Source of the DNA: Bacillota bacterium
GTDB lineage: Bacteria > Bacillota > Sulfobacillia > Sulfobacillales > Sulfobacillaceae
Reading direction: 5' to 3'
Length of the DNA: 6,191 nt
Assembly (NCBI GenBank): GCA_021820675.1
Contig: JAKADI010000114.1
Coordinates: 1-6,191 of the forward strand
Within the stretch, counting starts at the first letter, position 1. Every line of letters begins with the position of its first letter. Made by a program: the position numbers and the translations under genes. Below are positions 5,555-6,191 of this stretch, in pieces. Under the pieces are notes generated by a model. That model searched no databases and had not been told where the DNA came from. It saw only the letters and a program-made list of their open reading frames with translations.

Positions 5555-6191
5555 TTCCCCGCGCCTCCAAACGCATGGTGAGGAGGAAAAGTGTCTAAGG
5601 ACAATCCTTCGCTCCGTAAATGACGGAGAAAATGGATTCCTCGATCCGATACATCGAAGAGATCACCCTCACAACGGACCCTCTCAATAACCCGCTTCAT
5701 TGTCCAGACTTCCGGCTCTTGACCAATTTCATCCCATGTCACAGGACAGGACACTGTGCCCCTGGGCACGGCCCGAACTGTATAAACCCCGGCCATGGTC
5801 CGGTGATAGCCGTTTTGCAAATAATCGATATATACCCTGGCGCCACGCTTGGCTTTCAATCGTTCAAGGGTCAAAAGTTGGGGATAGGTCTTGGCGGCAA
5901 TGTTCGCAATGAGCTGACACCCCTGGACGACTAACTCATGACGTTCGGGTTGAATCTTGACATAAATATGCATCCCCTTATGTCCTGAGGTCTTTAAAAT
6001 GCAAGGGATGTGTAATAAGCCCAAGAGTTTCACCATAATCCGGGTGGCCTCCGCGACTTTGTGCCACAGTACATGGTGCGGATCTAAATCGAATACGGCC
6101 CAGTCGTGCTTGTTGGGATCGGCCATGAGACCTAAGGGGACATGCCATTCAATCGTGCCGAGTGCAACCCATTGCAATAACTGCTGGGGTG
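5551..6191 (-). CDS. ligD: LigD-type NHEJ polymerase/primase domain protein (C-terminal part, start outside window)
   Basis: The frame is open to the right edge; the visible part is about 212 codons and the N-terminus (probably some 80 residues) is missing. Upstream codons continue the family motif (QQLLQWVALGTIEWH, compare LLWLAN.G.IELH), so the TTG at 6177 is not the start. Counting from that TTG codon as 1, VFDLDP holds metal ligands Asp30 and Asp32, KTSGHKGMHIYV (61-72) is the nucleotide-binding block, and VYIDYLQN supplies the third Asp (117), as in the archaeo-eukaryotic primase-type polymerase of LigD. This domain fills gaps and adds (ribo)nucleotides during Ku-dependent end joining. 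The protein ends soon after this domain, so no ligase domain follows; a ligase or nuclease part could only be N-terminal. It is probably a stand-alone polymerase working with separate Ku and ligase. TGA is its stop and overlaps the helicase ATG. Confidence 0.92.
   Translation of the reverse strand, partial: PQQLLQWVALGTIEWHVPLGLMADPNKHDWAVFDLDPHHVLWHKVAEATRIMVKLLGLLHIPCILKTSGHKGMHIYVKIQPERHELVVQGCQLIANIAAKTYPQLLTLERLKAKRGARVYIDYLQNGYHRTMAGVYTVRAVPRGTVSCPVTWDEIGQEPEVWTMKRVIERVRCEGDLFDVSDRGIHFLRHLRSEGLSLDTFPPHHAFGGAGK

Noticed and set aside
5551..6177. LigD-type gene starting at TTG 6177
   Set aside because: The frame continues to the window edge and the upstream codons complete a conserved motif, so the gene is truncated by the window.

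Overview
The window looks like the chromosome of an endospore-forming Firmicute. The spore maturation pair spmA/spmB, an RsuA/RluB-type pseudouridine synthase beside it (as next to spmAB in Bacillus subtilis), TTG/GTG start candidates, strong G-rich Shine-Dalgarno sites and a LigD-type NHEJ polymerase all fit. A thermo-acidophilic lineage such as Sulfobacillus is a reasonable guess, but the sequence alone does not prove it. Nearly everything is transcribed leftward (minus strand); spmB is the exception. I saw no rRNA, tRNA, CRISPR array or insertion sequence.

Layout from high to low coordinates. At the right edge is the C-terminal part of a LigD-type polymerase domain. It overlaps by 4 bases (ATGA) a SNF2-family helicase gene (3926-5554), so the two look like a translationally coupled DNA-repair pair. 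After a 162-base gap comes a two-domain glutaredoxin/protein-disulfide-oxidoreductase (PDO) gene (3092-3763), then panC (2166-3020, pantothenate synthetase) and spmA (1510-2100). spmB (936-1469) runs the other way, tail to tail with spmA. A divergent intergenic region (782-935) leads to a RidA-family gene (317-781) and to a pseudouridine synthase gene that leaves the window at the left edge (1-293).

The main discovery candidate is the PDO gene. It appears as two same-frame ORFs separated by one TGA codon (3332-3334). That TGA lies exactly where the first cysteine of the C-terminal CPxC redox motif belongs, giving TPT-U-PHCP, and the frame is intact on both sides. A small GC-rich hairpin with a GUU loop starts about 15 bases after the UGA, at the distance expected of a bacterial SECIS element. 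The simplest reading is an undescribed or mis-annotated selenoprotein: a PDO whose N-terminal thioredoxin unit has no cysteine at all and whose only redox pair is Sec144/Cys147. A recent nonsense mutation remains the main alternative.

A second point of interest is the flipped spmB. Turning spmB round would restore the spmA-spmB-(ridA)-pseudouridine synthase order known from Bacillus.
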